Shown here one piece after another: positions 7,818-17,335 of a stretch of DNA of 37,053 nt; position 1 is the first letter of the stretch, and every line of letters begins with the position of its first letter. The DNA comes from Rhodobacteraceae bacterium PARR1 (GTDB taxonomy: Bacteria > Pseudomonadota > Alphaproteobacteria > Rhodobacterales > Rhodobacteraceae): positions 28,648-65,700 of the forward strand of contig NKIT01000006.1 of assembly GCA_002256185.1 (NCBI GenBank), read 5' to 3'. The position numbers were made by a program, and so were the translations under genes. A model generated the notes under the pieces. It had not been told where the DNA came from. It made no database searches and saw only the letters and a program-made list of their open reading frames with translations.

Positions 7818-8699
7818 ATGCGCCGCGCCCATTTCAAGACAAGCTGGATCGTCGCGGCCTTGCTGGCCCCGCAGCTATTGGTGATCTTCGTCTTCTTTTA
7901 CTGGCCATCGGCGCAGGCGCTTTATTGGGCCTTTACCTTGGAACAGCCTTGGGGTGGCGGGAACACCTGGGTCGGTTTCGACAATTTCCGCGAGGTGTTG
8001 TCTGACCCTTATTACTGGGCCTCGGTCCGTGTGTCGGTGATCTTTGCGCTGGCGACGACTGCCCTGGCCATGTTCATGGCCTTGACGCTGGCGCTGTTCG
8101 TGGACCGCCAGCTTGCCGGGTATCGGCTCTATCGCGTCGGGCTTATCTGGCCCTATGCCGTGGCGGCACCTGCCGTGGGGCTGGCCTTTCAGTTTGTGTT
8201 CAACCCGGGCGCAGGCATCTTTTCCTACATCAACACCGTGTCACCGGGCCTGTGGGACCCGTCGCGCTTTCCGGTGCAGGCGGTGCTGTCCATCATCATT
8301 GCCGGGGCGTGGAAACAGGTGGCCTACAGCTTTGTGTTCTTTCTTGCCGCCCTGCAATCCATCCCCCGCAGCCTGACCGAAGCCGCCGCGATGGATGGCG
8401 CGCGGCCGTTGCGGCGCATGCTGGACCTGCAACTGCCGCTTCTGACGCCCACGATCTTTTTCCTGATCGTCATCAACATCGCCGACAGCTTTACCGACAG
8501 TTTCGGCATCGTCGATACGCTGACGGGCGGTGGTCCGTTCCGGGCGACCGATCTGATGGTCTACAAGATTTACGCCGATGGCTTCCGGGGCTTCGACTAT
8601 TCCGGTGCCGCCGCGCAATCCATCATCCTCATGCTTCTCGTCATGGCGCTGACCTTCGTGCAGTTCCGATATGTCGAGCGGCGCGTGCACTACAGCTAA
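7818..8699 (+). CDS. ugpA: Glycerol-3-phosphate ABC transporter permease UgpA
   Basis: Inner-membrane permease subunit, 293 residues (E. coli 295). Six hydrophobic segments are visible, from SWIVAALLAPQLLVIFVFFYW near the N-terminus to the last, AQSIILMLLVMALTFVQF. The cytoplasmic EAA loop reads EAAAMDGARPLRRMLDLQLP, the docking site for the UgpC ATPase. The start at 7818 is preferred over an upstream in-frame codon at 7779 because GGAGG (7808-7812) stands five bases before it and the upstream codons fall in the intercistronic hairpin. ugpE follows after 11 bases. Confidence 0.92.
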   Translation: MRRAHFKTSWIVAALLAPQLLVIFVFFYWPSAQALYWAFTLEQPWGGGNTWVGFDNFREVLSDPYYWASVRVSVIFALATTALAMFMALTLALFVDRQLAGYRLYRVGLIWPYAVAAPAVGLAFQFVFNPGAGIFSYINTVSPGLWDPSRFPVQAVLSIIIAGAWKQVAYSFVFFLAALQSIPRSLTEAAAMDGARPLRRMLDLQLPLLTPTIFFLIVINIADSFTDSFGIVDTLTGGGPFRATDLMVYKIYADGFRGFDYSGAAAQSIILMLLVMALTFVQFRYVERRVHYS

Positions 8700-8710
8700 G
8701 GGTCACCAAA

Positions 8711-9640
8711 ATGATCGAACGCACGCCGGTTTTGAATATCCTGACCCATCTTATCCTGATCAGCGGACTGGTGCTGATCCTGATCCCGATCTGGCTGGCC
8801 TTTGTCGCCGCAAGCCATACCCTGCAGGCGGTCAACGCCGCCCCGGTAGAGTTCTGGCCGGGTGATCAGTTGCTGATCAACCTGCGCGAGGCATGGACGC
8901 AATCGGATTTTGGCCCGAAATTCGTGAACACGCTGATCGTCGCCATTGGGGTGGTGGTCGGCAAGATCACCTTTGCCTGCATCACCGCCTTTGCCTTGGT
9001 GTTCTTTGATTTCCGTGGCCGGATGCTGATTTTCTGGATGGTGTTCATCACGCTGATGCTGCCCTTGGAGGTGCGGATCGTGCCGACCTATGCAGTGGCT
9101 GCGAACGCGCTGTCGCCGTTTCAGACGATGCTGGATGTCACCGGTCTGACGTGGCTGATCGCCACGCTGTCGGGCATCGAAGTGGCGCTGGAATGGAACC
9201 TGCTGAATTCCTACACCGGGTTGATCCTGCCTTTGGTCGCCACAGCGACGGGGACGTTCCTTTATCGGCAGTTCTTCCTGACCATCCCCGATGAATTGGT
9301 CGAGGCGGCGCGCATGGACGGGGCGGGGCCGCTGCGTTTTCTGTGGGACGTGCTGATCCCGCTGTCGCGCACCAACATCGCGGCCTTGGCCACAATCATG
9401 TTCGTCTACGCTTGGAACCAGTATCTCTGGCCGCTTCTGGTGGTCACGGACCGGGCCAATTACGGTATGGTCGTCGTGCAGCTTTCCGACCTTGTGCCCG
9501 ACCAATTGACCACGGGGGGCGGAACACCGACGTGGCATCTTGCCATGGCAGGCACGCTTTTTGTCATGCTCCCCCCGATTGCCGTCGTCATCCTGATGCA
9601 GCGCTGGTTTGTGCGCGGCCTGATCAACACCGACAAATGA
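8711..9640 (+). CDS. ugpE: Glycerol-3-phosphate ABC transporter permease UgpE
   Basis: Second inner-membrane permease subunit, 309 residues (E. coli 281). It begins with a membrane segment ([28 protein letters not shown]) and contains the EAA loop [20 protein letters not shown]. It ends with a hydrophobic segment before [13 protein letters not shown], the common C-terminus of this family. The start is ATG 8711; the frame is open further upstream but overlaps ugpA. The pair UgpA/UgpE forms the channel for the substrate delivered by UgpB. ugpC starts 8 bases downstream. Confidence 0.92.
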   Translation: MIERTPVLNILTHLILISGLVLILIPIWLAFVAASHTLQAVNAAPVEFWPGDQLLINLREAWTQSDFGPKFVNTLIVAIGVVVGKITFACITAFALVFFDFRGRMLIFWMVFITLMLPLEVRIVPTYAVAANALSPFQTMLDVTGLTWLIATLSGIEVALEWNLLNSYTGLILPLVATATGTFLYRQFFLTIPDELVEAARMDGAGPLRFLWDVLIPLSRTNIAALATIMFVYAWNQYLWPLLVVTDRANYGMVVVQLSDLVPDQLTTGGGTPTWHLAMAGTLFVMLPPIAVVILMQRWFVRGLINTDK

Positions 9641-9647
9641 GGCGAAA

Positions 9648-10763
9648 ATGGCCGAAATCCACATCCGCAACGCTGCAAAGACCTATGGCAAGACCACGAT
9701 CATGCAGGGGATCGACCTGCATGTGGCAAATGGCGAATTCGTCGTCATCCTTGGGCCGTCTGGCTGCGGGAAATCCTCGCTTTTGCGGATGATCGCGGGG
9801 CTAGAGGACATCAGCGAAGGCGAGATCGACATCGGCGGCACTGTGGTCAACGCGCTGGAACCGCGCGAGCGGGGCTGTGCGATGGTGTTCCAGAATTACG
9901 CACTTTATCCCCATATGACGGTCGCTGAAAACATCGGTTACGCGCTGAAGGTGGCGCGGGTGCCAAAGGCCGAACGTCAGGCCCGCGTGGCGGCGACAGC
10001 CGCATCGGTGGGATTGGCCGACCTGTTGGACCGCAGGCCGGGGCAGTTGTCGGGCGGGCAACGGCAGCGGGTGGCCATGGCCCGTGCCATCATCCGCGAG
10101 CCGAAGGTCTTTCTGTTTGACGAGCCGCTGTCGAACCTTGACGCCAAACTGCGGGTGCAGATGCGCCACGAAATCCGCAAGATCCACAACCGCATCGGCG
10201 CGACCAGCATCTTTGTCACCCATGACCAGCACGAAGGCATGACGCTGGCGGATCGTCTGGTGGTGATGAACAAGGGCACCATCGAACAGGTGGGCACCCC
10301 GGCCGAGGTTTATGATCGCCCCGCCTCGCTTTATGTCGCGGGTTTCATTGGCAGCCCTGCGATGAATTTCCTGCCGGGGCGCTATGACGCGGCCCGTCGC
10401 GGGGTGGTGCTGGAGGATGGCCGCTGCCTGCCGATCTCGTCCGTGCATGGGCTGGCGGATGGCCAGCTTGTGCACTTGGGCATCCGCCCGGAACATGCCC
10501 GTCTGGTGCCGCAGGGACAGGGGTTGTTCGATGCGCGCGTCGATTTGATCGAAGAACTCGGCGCGGCGCGGCTTTGTAATCTGATGTTCGAGGACATCCC
10601 TTTCTGCGTGCTGACCGATGACCGGCCTGACCTCAGGGCCGGTGCCGCTGTCGCAGTGCAGTTCCCGCCCGAGAAAGCGCATATCTTCGACGCTGTGACG
10701 GGCCGACGTCTGGACCAAAGCGGTGTTCGCGACAGCCGGATGGCACCATCCTTGACGGTTTGA
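9648..10763 (+). CDS. ugpC: Glycerol-3-phosphate ABC transporter ATP-binding protein UgpC
   Basis: Cytoplasmic ATPase, 371 residues (E. coli 356). It has all motifs of the MalK/UgpC class: Walker [10 protein letters not shown] (36-44), Q-loop Gln82, signature LSGGQRQRV (134-142), Walker B VFLFDEP (154-160) and the switch His192 in VTHDQHEG. The C-terminal regulatory domain (TOBE type, from about 240: [12 protein letters not shown] onward, then [10 protein letters not shown]) is complete. It powers transport by UgpA/UgpE. It is the last gene of the operon and converges with the small Hint-like gene, 83 bases away. No clear terminator is seen in that gap; a 9-base direct repeat GCGCGCAAC occurs there at 10771 and 10791. 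Confidence 0.93.
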   Translation: MAEIHIRNAAKTYGKTTIMQGIDLHVANGEFVVILGPSGCGKSSLLRMIAGLEDISEGEIDIGGTVVNALEPRERGCAMVFQNYALYPHMTVAENIGYALKVARVPKAERQARVAATAASVGLADLLDRRPGQLSGGQRQRVAMARAIIREPKVFLFDEPLSNLDAKLRVQMRHEIRKIHNRIGATSIFVTHDQHEGMTLADRLVVMNKGTIEQVGTPAEVYDRPASLYVAGFIGSPAMNFLPGRYDAARRGVVLEDGRCLPISSVHGLADGQLVHLGIRPEHARLVPQGQGLFDARVDLIEELGAARLCNLMFEDIPFCVLTDDRPDLRAGAAVAVQFPPEKAHIFDAVTGRRLDQSGVRDSRMAPSLTV

Positions 10764-10846
10764 CCGACTGGCGCGCAACCGGATCAGGCCGCGCGCAACT
10801 GTGCCCTTGCAGACCAAAACGCTGCCCACATCAAAGCACTGTCCCT

Positions 10847-11461
10847 TTAGCCGTATTGGCGCTGGTCGGGGCGGTGGTCGGGGCGGTGGCGGTGCATGAC
10901 GAATTGGAAGCTGCCGACCAGCGCCGCCTCATGCGCGTCCAGCACCGGAAGCGGCATGATCCGCCGGGGCGTCGCGAAGGGAGAGGCCTGCTCCAGACAC
11001 AGGCGCAGGCCCTGCACCGACACCAGCGCGGGGTGGTCGGTTTCGATCTGCACGATCTCGCCCTCGGTCAGGATCTCGACCGTGATCCCGTCGATCAGAC
11101 CGAAATCGGCGGCATAGGCCAGCATGCTTGCCTCACCAAACAGCGGCGCGCAGACCCAATGGTCAATCAGGACCGGCACACCATGGGACAGGCACACATC
11201 CGCCTCTGCCCCCAGCACCCCTGCAGCAAAACGCAGGATGATGGCGGGAAACGACGGGGTCGCGGCACGCTTGAGCACCCGCCGCACCGATACGACATCG
11301 CCGGTGATGCAGATGATCTGCTGCTGCGGCCCCAGTTCCCGCGCCTCGACAGGGCCATCGGGCGTGGGCAACACGGCATTGCCCTGCAGGTAGGCCGCAC
11401 CGACGCGGGCAAAGGTGGTTCTGGCGAAACGCTCGTCGGCGCCAATCGGATCGAGTTTCAT
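10847..11461 (-). CDS. Small protein resembling a degenerate stand-alone Hint domain
   Basis: A 204-residue protein of unknown function without a signal peptide. Its start ATG at 11461 overlaps the stop of the RTX/Hint gene (ATGA), which implies translational coupling. The sequence can be aligned with the Hint domain of the preceding protein: [19 protein letters not shown] (27-45) matches the opening [28 protein letters not shown] (91-99) matches VSPQHRMLI, and [17 protein letters not shown] (135-151) matches [14 protein letters not shown]. The Cys nucleophile that opens an active Hint domain is absent (Gly-Asn instead). It may be an inactive paralogue, a regulator or partner of the active Hint domain, or decaying. 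The relationship is my alignment by eye. The C-terminus is rich in His, Arg and Asp. Confidence 0.7.
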   Translation of the reverse strand: MKLDPIGADERFARTTFARVGAAYLQGNAVLPTPDGPVEARELGPQQQIICITGDVVSVRRVLKRAATPSFPAIILRFAAGVLGAEADVCLSHGVPVLIDHWVCAPLFGEASMLAYAADFGLIDGITVEILTEGEIVQIETDHPALVSVQGLRLCLEQASPFATPRRIMPLPVLDAHEAALVGSFQFVMHRHRPDHRPDQRQYG

Positions 11462-14400
11462 GCTGTGGCCCATCCTTCGACCAGTTGAATGTCATTGCGC
11501 TGATGCCGTTCCACCAGTTTTCGGCCGATGCGCCCGGTGACCTCGGTCCGGGCGAGGGGGCGCTGGCTGAGTGCGTCGATGCTGCCGCTTTCGGGAAAGA
11601 GCGACAGGATTTGCGCGACCGACGCCCGGTCCAGCGACCGCAGCGCCTGCGCGCCGGTGTGCAGCGTTTCCGAAACCGTGCCCTCGGCCCAGACCAGTTG
11701 GTGGCGGTCGAACAGGATGTGCCAGTAGTCCACGGCGCTGTGGTCCTGCACCTGCGCAATCCCCGCAAGGCCTGTCAGGTGTTTGGCCGCGATCAGGATT
11801 TCCGCCTGCCCCGTCATCCGCGCGACGATGCGCGAGCGGATCAGCATCCGGTGCTGCGGCGATACGAACAGGTCGCGCCGCGGCACCCCCTCGCCAAGCG
11901 CGCCCGCGCGGATGTGGATCGGGGCAAGGTGGGGGTGCAGCGCGATCTCGGCACTGCCCAAACGCCGCGCGCCGATCCAGCGGATGGGTTGCGCGCCATG
12001 ATCCACGGTCAGGACGCGCTGGCCGGGGGTCAGGCTTTCGACTGGCTGTTCGCCATATTCGGTGCGGATCAGCGTGCCCCGGCAGAAGCAGACGATCTGT
12101 TCGATGTTGGAAAAGCTGACCGTCCCGGTCACGGCCCCATTGGCATCCAGAAACTGGACCGTGCCGTTTTCCGGGTTGACGGGATCACGCAGCAGGCGGC
12201 GGGGACCGCTGCCGTGCAGGTCCAGAACGTCCCAGTCATCGCCCGTCTCGCCGCCATCGACCCGCGTGTCCGACAGGCGCGCCGCAGCAAAGCCGTCAAG
12301 GCTGTCGCGCCCCGCTCCGCCCGACAGCGTGTCATTCCCCGCGCCCGCCGTCAGCAGGTCGTTCCCGTCGCCGCCCGCCACAAGGTCGGACCCGTCGCCA
12401 CCGGCAAGGACGTCATTGCCCGCCCCGCCCGTCAGCGTATCCGCGCCCATGCCACCCAGCAGCGTATCCGCCCCGGACCCGCCGGTCAGGCTGTCCGCCC
12501 CCGCGCCGCCCTCCACCCGCATCGACGCGGCCGAGGCAGCCCCATCCACCGTATCGGCCCCTGCGCCCAGAACGAAAACCTCGATCCCGGTAAAGGTCGC
12601 AAAGTTCTGTGGCGTCACGGCATCGGTGATGCGCCCCGATTCCGATCCGTCATGGGTGATCCTGACCGCCGTCTGCATCCCGGACAGGTCCACGACATCG
12701 CCGGTGGTTTCACCCACCTCACCGCCGATGATCTGGTCGTGCAGGGCATCCACGGTGGTGGCGACGTTGATCACGCCGCTGGTGACCGCGCCGGTGCCGC
12801 TGCCATCGGTCTGTGACACCCATGCCAGCTTGAAGGCATTCGGCCCGGTGACGAGGATCTGCACATTGTCCCAGTCGAAACCGTCAAGGTTCGACACCCC
12901 GTTCACATTCGCCGCCGTGACCAGCGTCTGCTGTGTCAGGGGTTTGCCGAAGGAGTCGTAGACCCGGTAGTAAAGCTCGTTCGTCGTAGTGTTGCCGTCC
13001 ACCCAGACCGCGACGAAATTGCCGCTGGGGCCAAGCGCCGCAAGGATGGGCGGACCAACCTGGGTGTTGGTGGTGAAATCGTTGATCTGCACGTTCGAGA
13101 TGACGGCAAAGCCCGGCGTTCCGGGGGCTTTGGTCGGGTCGATGATGGAAAACTGCGGCCAGTCGCGCCCGGCGACAGACCAGCTTTGCACCGTGCCCAC
13201 GACAACCTTGCCATCGCCAAGCGTGCGGATCACCAGATTGTCGGAGTCATAGAAATCCGACCCGTCGATGGCCTGCTGGCCGATCTGGAACTCCGCCGTC
13301 ACGGGGGTGCCATTGGCGTTGAAGATGCGGCCCTGCACCGTCATCGTGGGCGTGTCATCGGCCAGCCCGTTCTTGACCCAGACGCCCATGAAGCGCCCAT
13401 CCGCCAGTGCGGTGATCGCGGGCGGGGACTCAAAGGTGGTCGTGTCGGTCTGCTGGAATTCCACATCCGACAGCACCGGCTGCCCGCTGGGCGAGACGAC
13501 GGAAAACACCGGCGTGTCATCGCCCGCCTCTGCCCCGTTGCGAACGTAGCCGATCACGACATTGCCGCCCGCCAGTTGCGTGACGGTCAGACTGTCCAGG
13601 TCATAGCCATCCGCCCCGTCCACCGCCCATGTGCCGACGCGGAACTCGTTGGACAGCGGGGTGCCATCGGGCCGGAAGATGCGCCCTTGCACCGCCATCG
13701 AGGTGCTGTCATCGGACAAGGCATCCTTGGACCAGACGAACAGGATGTTCCCGTCCTGCAGCACCGTCGTCACCGGGGGGGATTCAACGCCCGTGGTATC
13801 GGTCTGCTGCACCTCGACATTGGTGACGGCGAAAAAGCCCGGTGCAGTTGGGGCGAGGTTGGGGTTGAGGATGGAAAAGACCGGCTCATCCCCGCCCGTC
13901 ACGGCATTGCTGCGCACATAGCTGACCACCACCCGCCCATCGGGCAGCGCGTCAAGGTCAAGGCTGTCCCAGTCGTAACCATCCGACCCGTCCACCGCCC
14001 AAAGCCCGGTCAGCGGGAATTGCGCGGTCAGAGGCAGTCCGTCCGCCCCGAAGATGCGGCCCTGCAAGGTCAGCGTCGTGGTGTCATCGGCCAGCGCGTT
14101 GTCGGTCCAGACGTAAAGCACCCAGCCTTCCGGCAAGGCCACCATCTTGGGTGGGGACTGATCGCCCGCCGCCGTTGTGTTCACCCGGATCGGATCGACG
14201 TTGTAATACTGCAACTGATTGGTGGTGACACTGCCCGCCACACCGGCAAGGTCGGTCAGGACAAAGCGGTCATCCCCGCCCTCGCCATAAAGCTGATCCG
14301 CGCCGCTGCCTGCGGCGATGGTGTCATTGCCCGCCCCTGCCCGGACGTAATCATCCGCGCCATCGGTGCCGTCGATCTGATCGCCCTGCGCATCGACATA

Positions 14401-15927
14401 ACCCGCGCCGATCAGCTCCGCGCCCGCCGTGCCATCGACGATGTTCACCCCGAACTCGACCGCACCCGCTGCCATCGGCCCGGTCGTGAAGATGCCGGTG
14501 CCACTGCCATCGGTGGTGCCGACCCAGGACACCGCGAAAGTGTCATTGGTCGCGTTGTAAACGACCGAGACGTTGTTCCAATCAAAGCCGTCCGCGACGG
14601 TGACCCCCGTGTTTCCCGCCGTGGTCAGAAAGCTTTCGGGCGTCAGGGGTGTGCCATCGGCGCTGTAGATTCGGTATTTCAGCGCATTCGCCCCGGCGCT
14701 GTCGCCATCCACCCAGACCGCGACAAAGCGGCTGCCATCGCCCAAGGGTTCGATCACAGGCGGCCCGATGATCGCGCTGTCAGGGGTGGACAGGTCATTG
14801 ATCTGCCGATCCGCCACCACCACCTGCCACGGCGACCCGTTGGCCGGCGAGGTGTCGATGATGGAAAACATCGGGTAATCCGTGCCATCCCCGGCATGGC
14901 TGTCCACGAAACCGACGACGACCCGGCCATCCGACAAACGCTCCAGCACCAGATTGTCGGTGTCAAAGAAGTCCGACCCATCCACGGCGCGCGTGCCGAT
15001 CTGGAACTCGGCGGTCGACGGGGTGCCGTTGGCGTTAAAGATGCGCCCTTGGATCGTCATTGTCAGCGTGTCGTCTGATGCGCCATTGCGGACCCAGACC
15101 GCCATGAACCGCCCGTCGTCCAGCGCGACGATGGCGGGCGGACTTTCGGTCGCGGTGACGTCGTTTTGCTGGACCTCCACCCCACCGACAATCGGAATGC
15201 CATTGGCCGAGAGGATGGAAAACACCGGCTCATCCCCGCCCGTCTCAGCCCAAGAGCGGACATAGCCGATCACGATATTTCCGCCCGTCGTCTGGGTAAC
15301 GGTCAGGTTCGGCATGTCGAAACCGTCGGTGCCGTCGATGGCCCAGGTTCCGGCGGCGAATTCGGATGTGGCAGGGGTGCCATCGGCGTTGAAGATACGC
15401 GCCCGCAGCGTCATCGAGGTGGTGTCATCGGACAAGCCGTTGCGCGCCCAGACAAACAGGATGCGCCCATCCTGCAAGACCGTGGTGACGGGCGGCGATT
15501 CATACGTTGTGACGTCGAACTGCTGGACCTCGACGTTGCGGGCGACGAAAAAGCCGGTCTGGTTGGGCGTGATTGCCGGATCGACAATGGTGAAGACCGG
15601 CTCGTCCCCGCCCGTTTCGGCGGTGTTGCGGACATAGCTGATGACGACCTTGCCATCGGGCAGCACGTCCAAGGACAGGTTGTCCCAGTCATAGCCATCC
15701 GCCCCATCGACCGCCCAAATGGCGTTAAGGGTAAACTGCCCCTGCGAGATGGTTCCGTCGGCATTGTAGATCATGCCGCGCAGACCCATCGTGGTGCTGT
15801 CATCGGCCAGACCGTTTTCGGCCCAGACATACATCACCCGGCCATCGGGCAGGACCGTCGCGACGGGCGGCGACTGGTCGCCCCCGGTGATCCCATTCAA
15901 GCGTTGGACGGTAAAAGTCGTAGCCAT
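11458..15927 (-). CDS. Large secreted RTX calcium-binding protein with C-terminal Hint (hedgehog/intein) domain
   Basis: A 1489-residue protein. ATG at 15927 is chosen because GAGGA lies a few bases upstream; an in-frame codon at 15957 has no such site. There is no Sec signal, as for type I secreted RTX proteins. Layout: four repeats of about 110 residues (to about 490) with the pattern ESPPxxTxLxDGRxxxVW...RIFNADGTP...DGxDxDNLxV...VVIGYV; a first RTX stretch (495-555, [20 protein letters not shown]); a second block of four such repeats (about 587-1050); an RTX nonapeptide array (about 1138-1212); and a Hint domain opening at Cys1280 ([13 protein letters not shown]) with VSPQHRML and HQLVWAEG motifs. 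Each repeat has two DG-x(3)-V halves, suggesting beta-propeller blades. Hint domains can cleave themselves, so processing is possible. Secretion genes are not adjacent. Confidence 0.85.
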   Translation of the reverse strand: MATTFTVQRLNGITGGDQSPPVATVLPDGRVMYVWAENGLADDSTTMGLRGMIYNADGTISQGQFTLNAIWAVDGADGYDWDNLSLDVLPDGKVVISYVRNTAETGGDEPVFTIVDPAITPNQTGFFVARNVEVQQFDVTTYESPPVTTVLQDGRILFVWARNGLSDDTTSMTLRARIFNADGTPATSEFAAGTWAIDGTDGFDMPNLTVTQTTGGNIVIGYVRSWAETGGDEPVFSILSANGIPIVGGVEVQQNDVTATESPPAIVALDDGRFMAVWVRNGASDDTLTMTIQGRIFNANGTPSTAEFQIGTRAVDGSDFFDTDNLVLERLSDGRVVVGFVDSHAGDGTDYPMFSIIDTSPANGSPWQVVVADRQINDLSTPDSAIIGPPVIEPLGDGSRFVAVWVDGDSAGANALKYRIYSADGTPLTPESFLTTAGNTGVTVADGFDWNNVSVVYNATNDTFAVSWVGTTDGSGTGIFTTGPMAAGAVEFGVNIVDGTAGAELIGAGYVDAQGDQIDGTDGADDYVRAGAGNDTIAAGSGADQLYGEGGDDRFVLTDLAGVAGSVTTNQLQYYNVDPIRVNTTAAGDQSPPKMVALPEGWVLYVWTDNALADDTTTLTLQGRIFGADGLPLTAQFPLTGLWAVDGSDGYDWDSLDLDALPDGRVVVSYVRSNAVTGGDEPVFSILNPNLAPTAPGFFAVTNVEVQQTDTTGVESPPVTTVLQDGNILFVWSKDALSDDSTSMAVQGRIFRPDGTPLSNEFRVGTWAVDGADGYDLDSLTVTQLAGGNVVIGYVRNGAEAGDDTPVFSVVSPSGQPVLSDVEFQQTDTTTFESPPAITALADGRFMGVWVKNGLADDTPTMTVQGRIFNANGTPVTAEFQIGQQAIDGSDFYDSDNLVIRTLGDGKVVVGTVQSWSVAGRDWPQFSIIDPTKAPGTPGFAVISNVQINDFTTNTQVGPPILAALGPSGNFVAVWVDGNTTTNELYYRVYDSFGKPLTQQTLVTAANVNGVSNLDGFDWDNVQILVTGPNAFKLAWVSQTDGSGTGAVTSGVINVATTVDALHDQIIGGEVGETTGDVVDLSGMQTAVRITHDGSESGRITDAVTPQNFATFTGIEVFVLGAGADTVDGAASAASMRVEGGAGADSLTGGSGADTLLGGMGADTLTGGAGNDVLAGGDGSDLVAGGDGNDLLTAGAGNDTLSGGAGRDSLDGFAAARLSDTRVDGGETGDDWDVLDLHGSGPRRLLRDPVNPENGTVQFLDANGAVTGTVSFSNIEQIVCFCRGTLIRTEYGEQPVESLTPGQRVLTVDHGAQPIRWIGARRLGSAEIALHPHLAPIHIRAGALGEGVPRRDLFVSPQHRMLIRSRIVARMTGQAEILIAAKHLTGLAGIAQVQDHSAVDYWHILFDRHQLVWAEGTVSETLHTGAQALRSLDRASVAQILSLFPESGSIDALSQRPLARTEVTGRIGRKLVERHQRNDIQLVEGWATA
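12290..12515 (-). repeat. RTX nonapeptide array in the large Hint protein
   Basis: About eight consecutive glycine- and aspartate-rich nonapeptides of the form GGxGxDxLx (for example [27 protein letters not shown]). These fold into a calcium-binding parallel beta-roll. A shorter array of the same type lies at 14262-14440. Confidence 0.9.
12770..15900 (-). repeat. Duplicated four-repeat block in the RTX/Hint gene
   Basis: Two blocks of about 1.4 kb, about 15900-14480 and 14185-12770, encode the same order of four repeats. The landmark GDQSPP lies near 15880 in block 1 and 14165 in block 2, about 1.7 kb apart. The fourth repeat of each block diverges in the same way: GPPxxxxLG...FVAVWVDG and later [12 protein letters not shown] or [12 protein letters not shown]. 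The whole block was therefore duplicated as a unit. Confidence 0.8.
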
Positions 15928-16090
15928 GTCATCCTCGTTCCTGATCGGGCAAGGCATGACTCATCGGCCCGGCAAACGGGTGCCGGTGCGTGCCGCGGTC
16001 TTTCCTGCGCCGGACGTGATGCCCCCACGCCGTGCCAAAAGCCCTAGTTCGACCCCGTGCTTTCGGTCATTTCGAATGCCGCAAATGGAT

Positions 16091-16165
16091 GGCCCCGGTC
16101 ACGAGCGGCGGGCAAAATCCGTTCAGGACACGGGAACGGTGGCCCCCTGTCATGAACGGTCGGGG
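16091..16165 (+). promoter_or_regulatory. Direct repeats in the divergent RTX/LytTR intergenic region
   Basis: The segments starting GGCCCCGGTCACGAGCGG (16091) and GGCCCCCTGTCATGAACGG (16141) are similar over about 23 bases and lie one after the other 50 bases apart. A further CGGTCAT is at 16064. LytTR proteins bind paired direct repeats, so these are candidate sites for the adjacent regulator. The 328-base spacer (15928-16255) shows no other gene and no clear -10/-35 pair. Confidence 0.4.
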
Positions 16166-16255
16166 CCTTGGCACGAATGGCTGGCGCGGGGGCTTGTCGA
16201 AATGGCGGCGGAATCCGAGTCTCGCCCCCGCAATGCGGCGGTTGGGGACAGGGCT

Positions 16256-17089
16256 ATGCGGATCATCTTTCTGTCGGGACGGCGGGTCAGCCTTGTGCCG
16301 CGCGATGTGCTTGCCCTGCTGCGGGAACCCGCCGTGGTAATCTTTATCGCCGTGGCCGTGTTCCTGAGCTTTTACGTCAACCCGCATGACGATGTGCGCG
16401 TCATGGCCCCGCTTCCCCGTGCCATGTTCATCCTTGCAACGGCGGCAGTGACGGTGCTGATGCTGGTCCTGCCGCTCTTGCTCATGGGCCGTTTTCTGGC
16501 GCGGTTGCCGATGCCGCTGCCCAGTGCCGTGCTCATCGTCTTTTCGGCCCTGATGACCGAGGTGTTTTCGCAATGGCTGCTGCGCGGTCTGCTGCACCAT
16601 CCCACAGGCGGCTGGGCGACATGGGGGCCGACGCTGTTGGCCAATCTGGTGATGCTGGCGATCTTCGACCTGATGTTCTCGTTATTCGTGCTGCCAACGA
16701 CGGGATGGTATCGGGACCGTGCCAGATCGGCCGCCGTGCCGGTAACCAGCGCCCAGCCCGCTGCCACGGTGCGGATCGGCGGACAGGCCTTTGCGCTGCG
16801 CGCCATCCTGTCGATCGAGGCCGAAGAGCATTACGTCCGAGTCAAGTTCGCGGACCGCAGCCTGATGTTGCGCGACAGGTTTTCTGGCGTGATCGGCCAG
16901 CTTGACGCGGCGCAGGGCCTGCAAACCCACCGCTCTTACTGGGTAAACATCGATCACGTCGATCAGCTTGTCACCGACCGCAAAGGCCAGACCGAACTGC
17001 GCCTCTCCAACGGGGATTGCATCCCGATCTCCCGCCGCCGCCGCAAGGACTGTGCCGCGGCACTGGCCCGCCGCGACACCGGCACCTAA
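16256..17089 (+). CDS. Membrane-anchored LytTR-family transcriptional regulator
   Basis: A 277-residue protein with four hydrophobic segments (about 25-41, 56-77, 85-105 and 125-147 from ATG 16256) followed by a LytTR DNA-binding domain (about 168-268). The domain shows IEAEEHYVRVKF, RSYWVNIDHVDQL and the basic tail ISRRRRKDC. It probably senses a membrane or envelope signal and controls transcription directly, without a separate kinase. ATG at 16256 is chosen because AGG lies close upstream and the protein pattern starts there. An in-frame ATG at 16202 would add 18 unlike residues, and the frame is open back to 15773, where it overlaps the RTX gene. It is divergent from the RTX/Hint gene and convergent with the SecA-like gene, making both plausible targets. 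Confidence 0.83.
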   Translation: MRIIFLSGRRVSLVPRDVLALLREPAVVIFIAVAVFLSFYVNPHDDVRVMAPLPRAMFILATAAVTVLMLVLPLLLMGRFLARLPMPLPSAVLIVFSALMTEVFSQWLLRGLLHHPTGGWATWGPTLLANLVMLAIFDLMFSLFVLPTTGWYRDRARSAAVPVTSAQPAATVRIGGQAFALRAILSIEAEEHYVRVKFADRSLMLRDRFSGVIGQLDAAQGLQTHRSYWVNIDHVDQLVTDRKGQTELRLSNGDCIPISRRRRKDCAAALARRDTGT

Positions 17090-17335
17090 GGATCAATCTG
17101 AATAAATCACCTCAAATATCAGGCAAGGCGACCTATCAGATGACATCGTGGGAATTGCCGACGTCGCGATCACAGAGCCGGGATCATGGGTCGCGTTCAC
17201 CACTGTGGGCGGGGATGCAACACTGATCTATTCGAAACCGCAGCGCTTGGCGGTGATCTTTTCTAGCTATCGCGACTGACACGCGTTGGTCGTTGAGAAC
17301 CGCCCGATCAGGTTGATCACTTCGGTCAAAAACTC
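17090..17335 (+). pseudogene. Short orphan coding-like fragment without start codon
   Basis: Between stops at 17103 and 17277 one + strand frame reads 57 codons with ordinary protein character, including DLSDDIVGIADVAITEPGSW and FTTVGGDATLIYSK. It has no ATG and no ribosome site. It could be the C-terminal remnant of a deleted gene, perhaps a calcium-binding type protein, but I do not recognise the family. The rest of the 246-base gap shows nothing definite, and no clear terminator for the SecA-like gene was found. Confidence 0.3.

Noticed and set aside
13186-15078. A 630-codon + strand open frame opposite the RTX/Hint gene
   Set aside because: It is rich in Arg, His, Asp and Gly and mirrors the repeats of the real gene on the other strand. 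Long antisense frames arise from strong G/C third-position bias; there is no family pattern.
15773-16255. Long N-terminal extension of the LytTR protein
   Set aside because: It overlaps the RTX/Hint start on the other strand and has no domain; the membrane protein pattern begins at ATG 16256.
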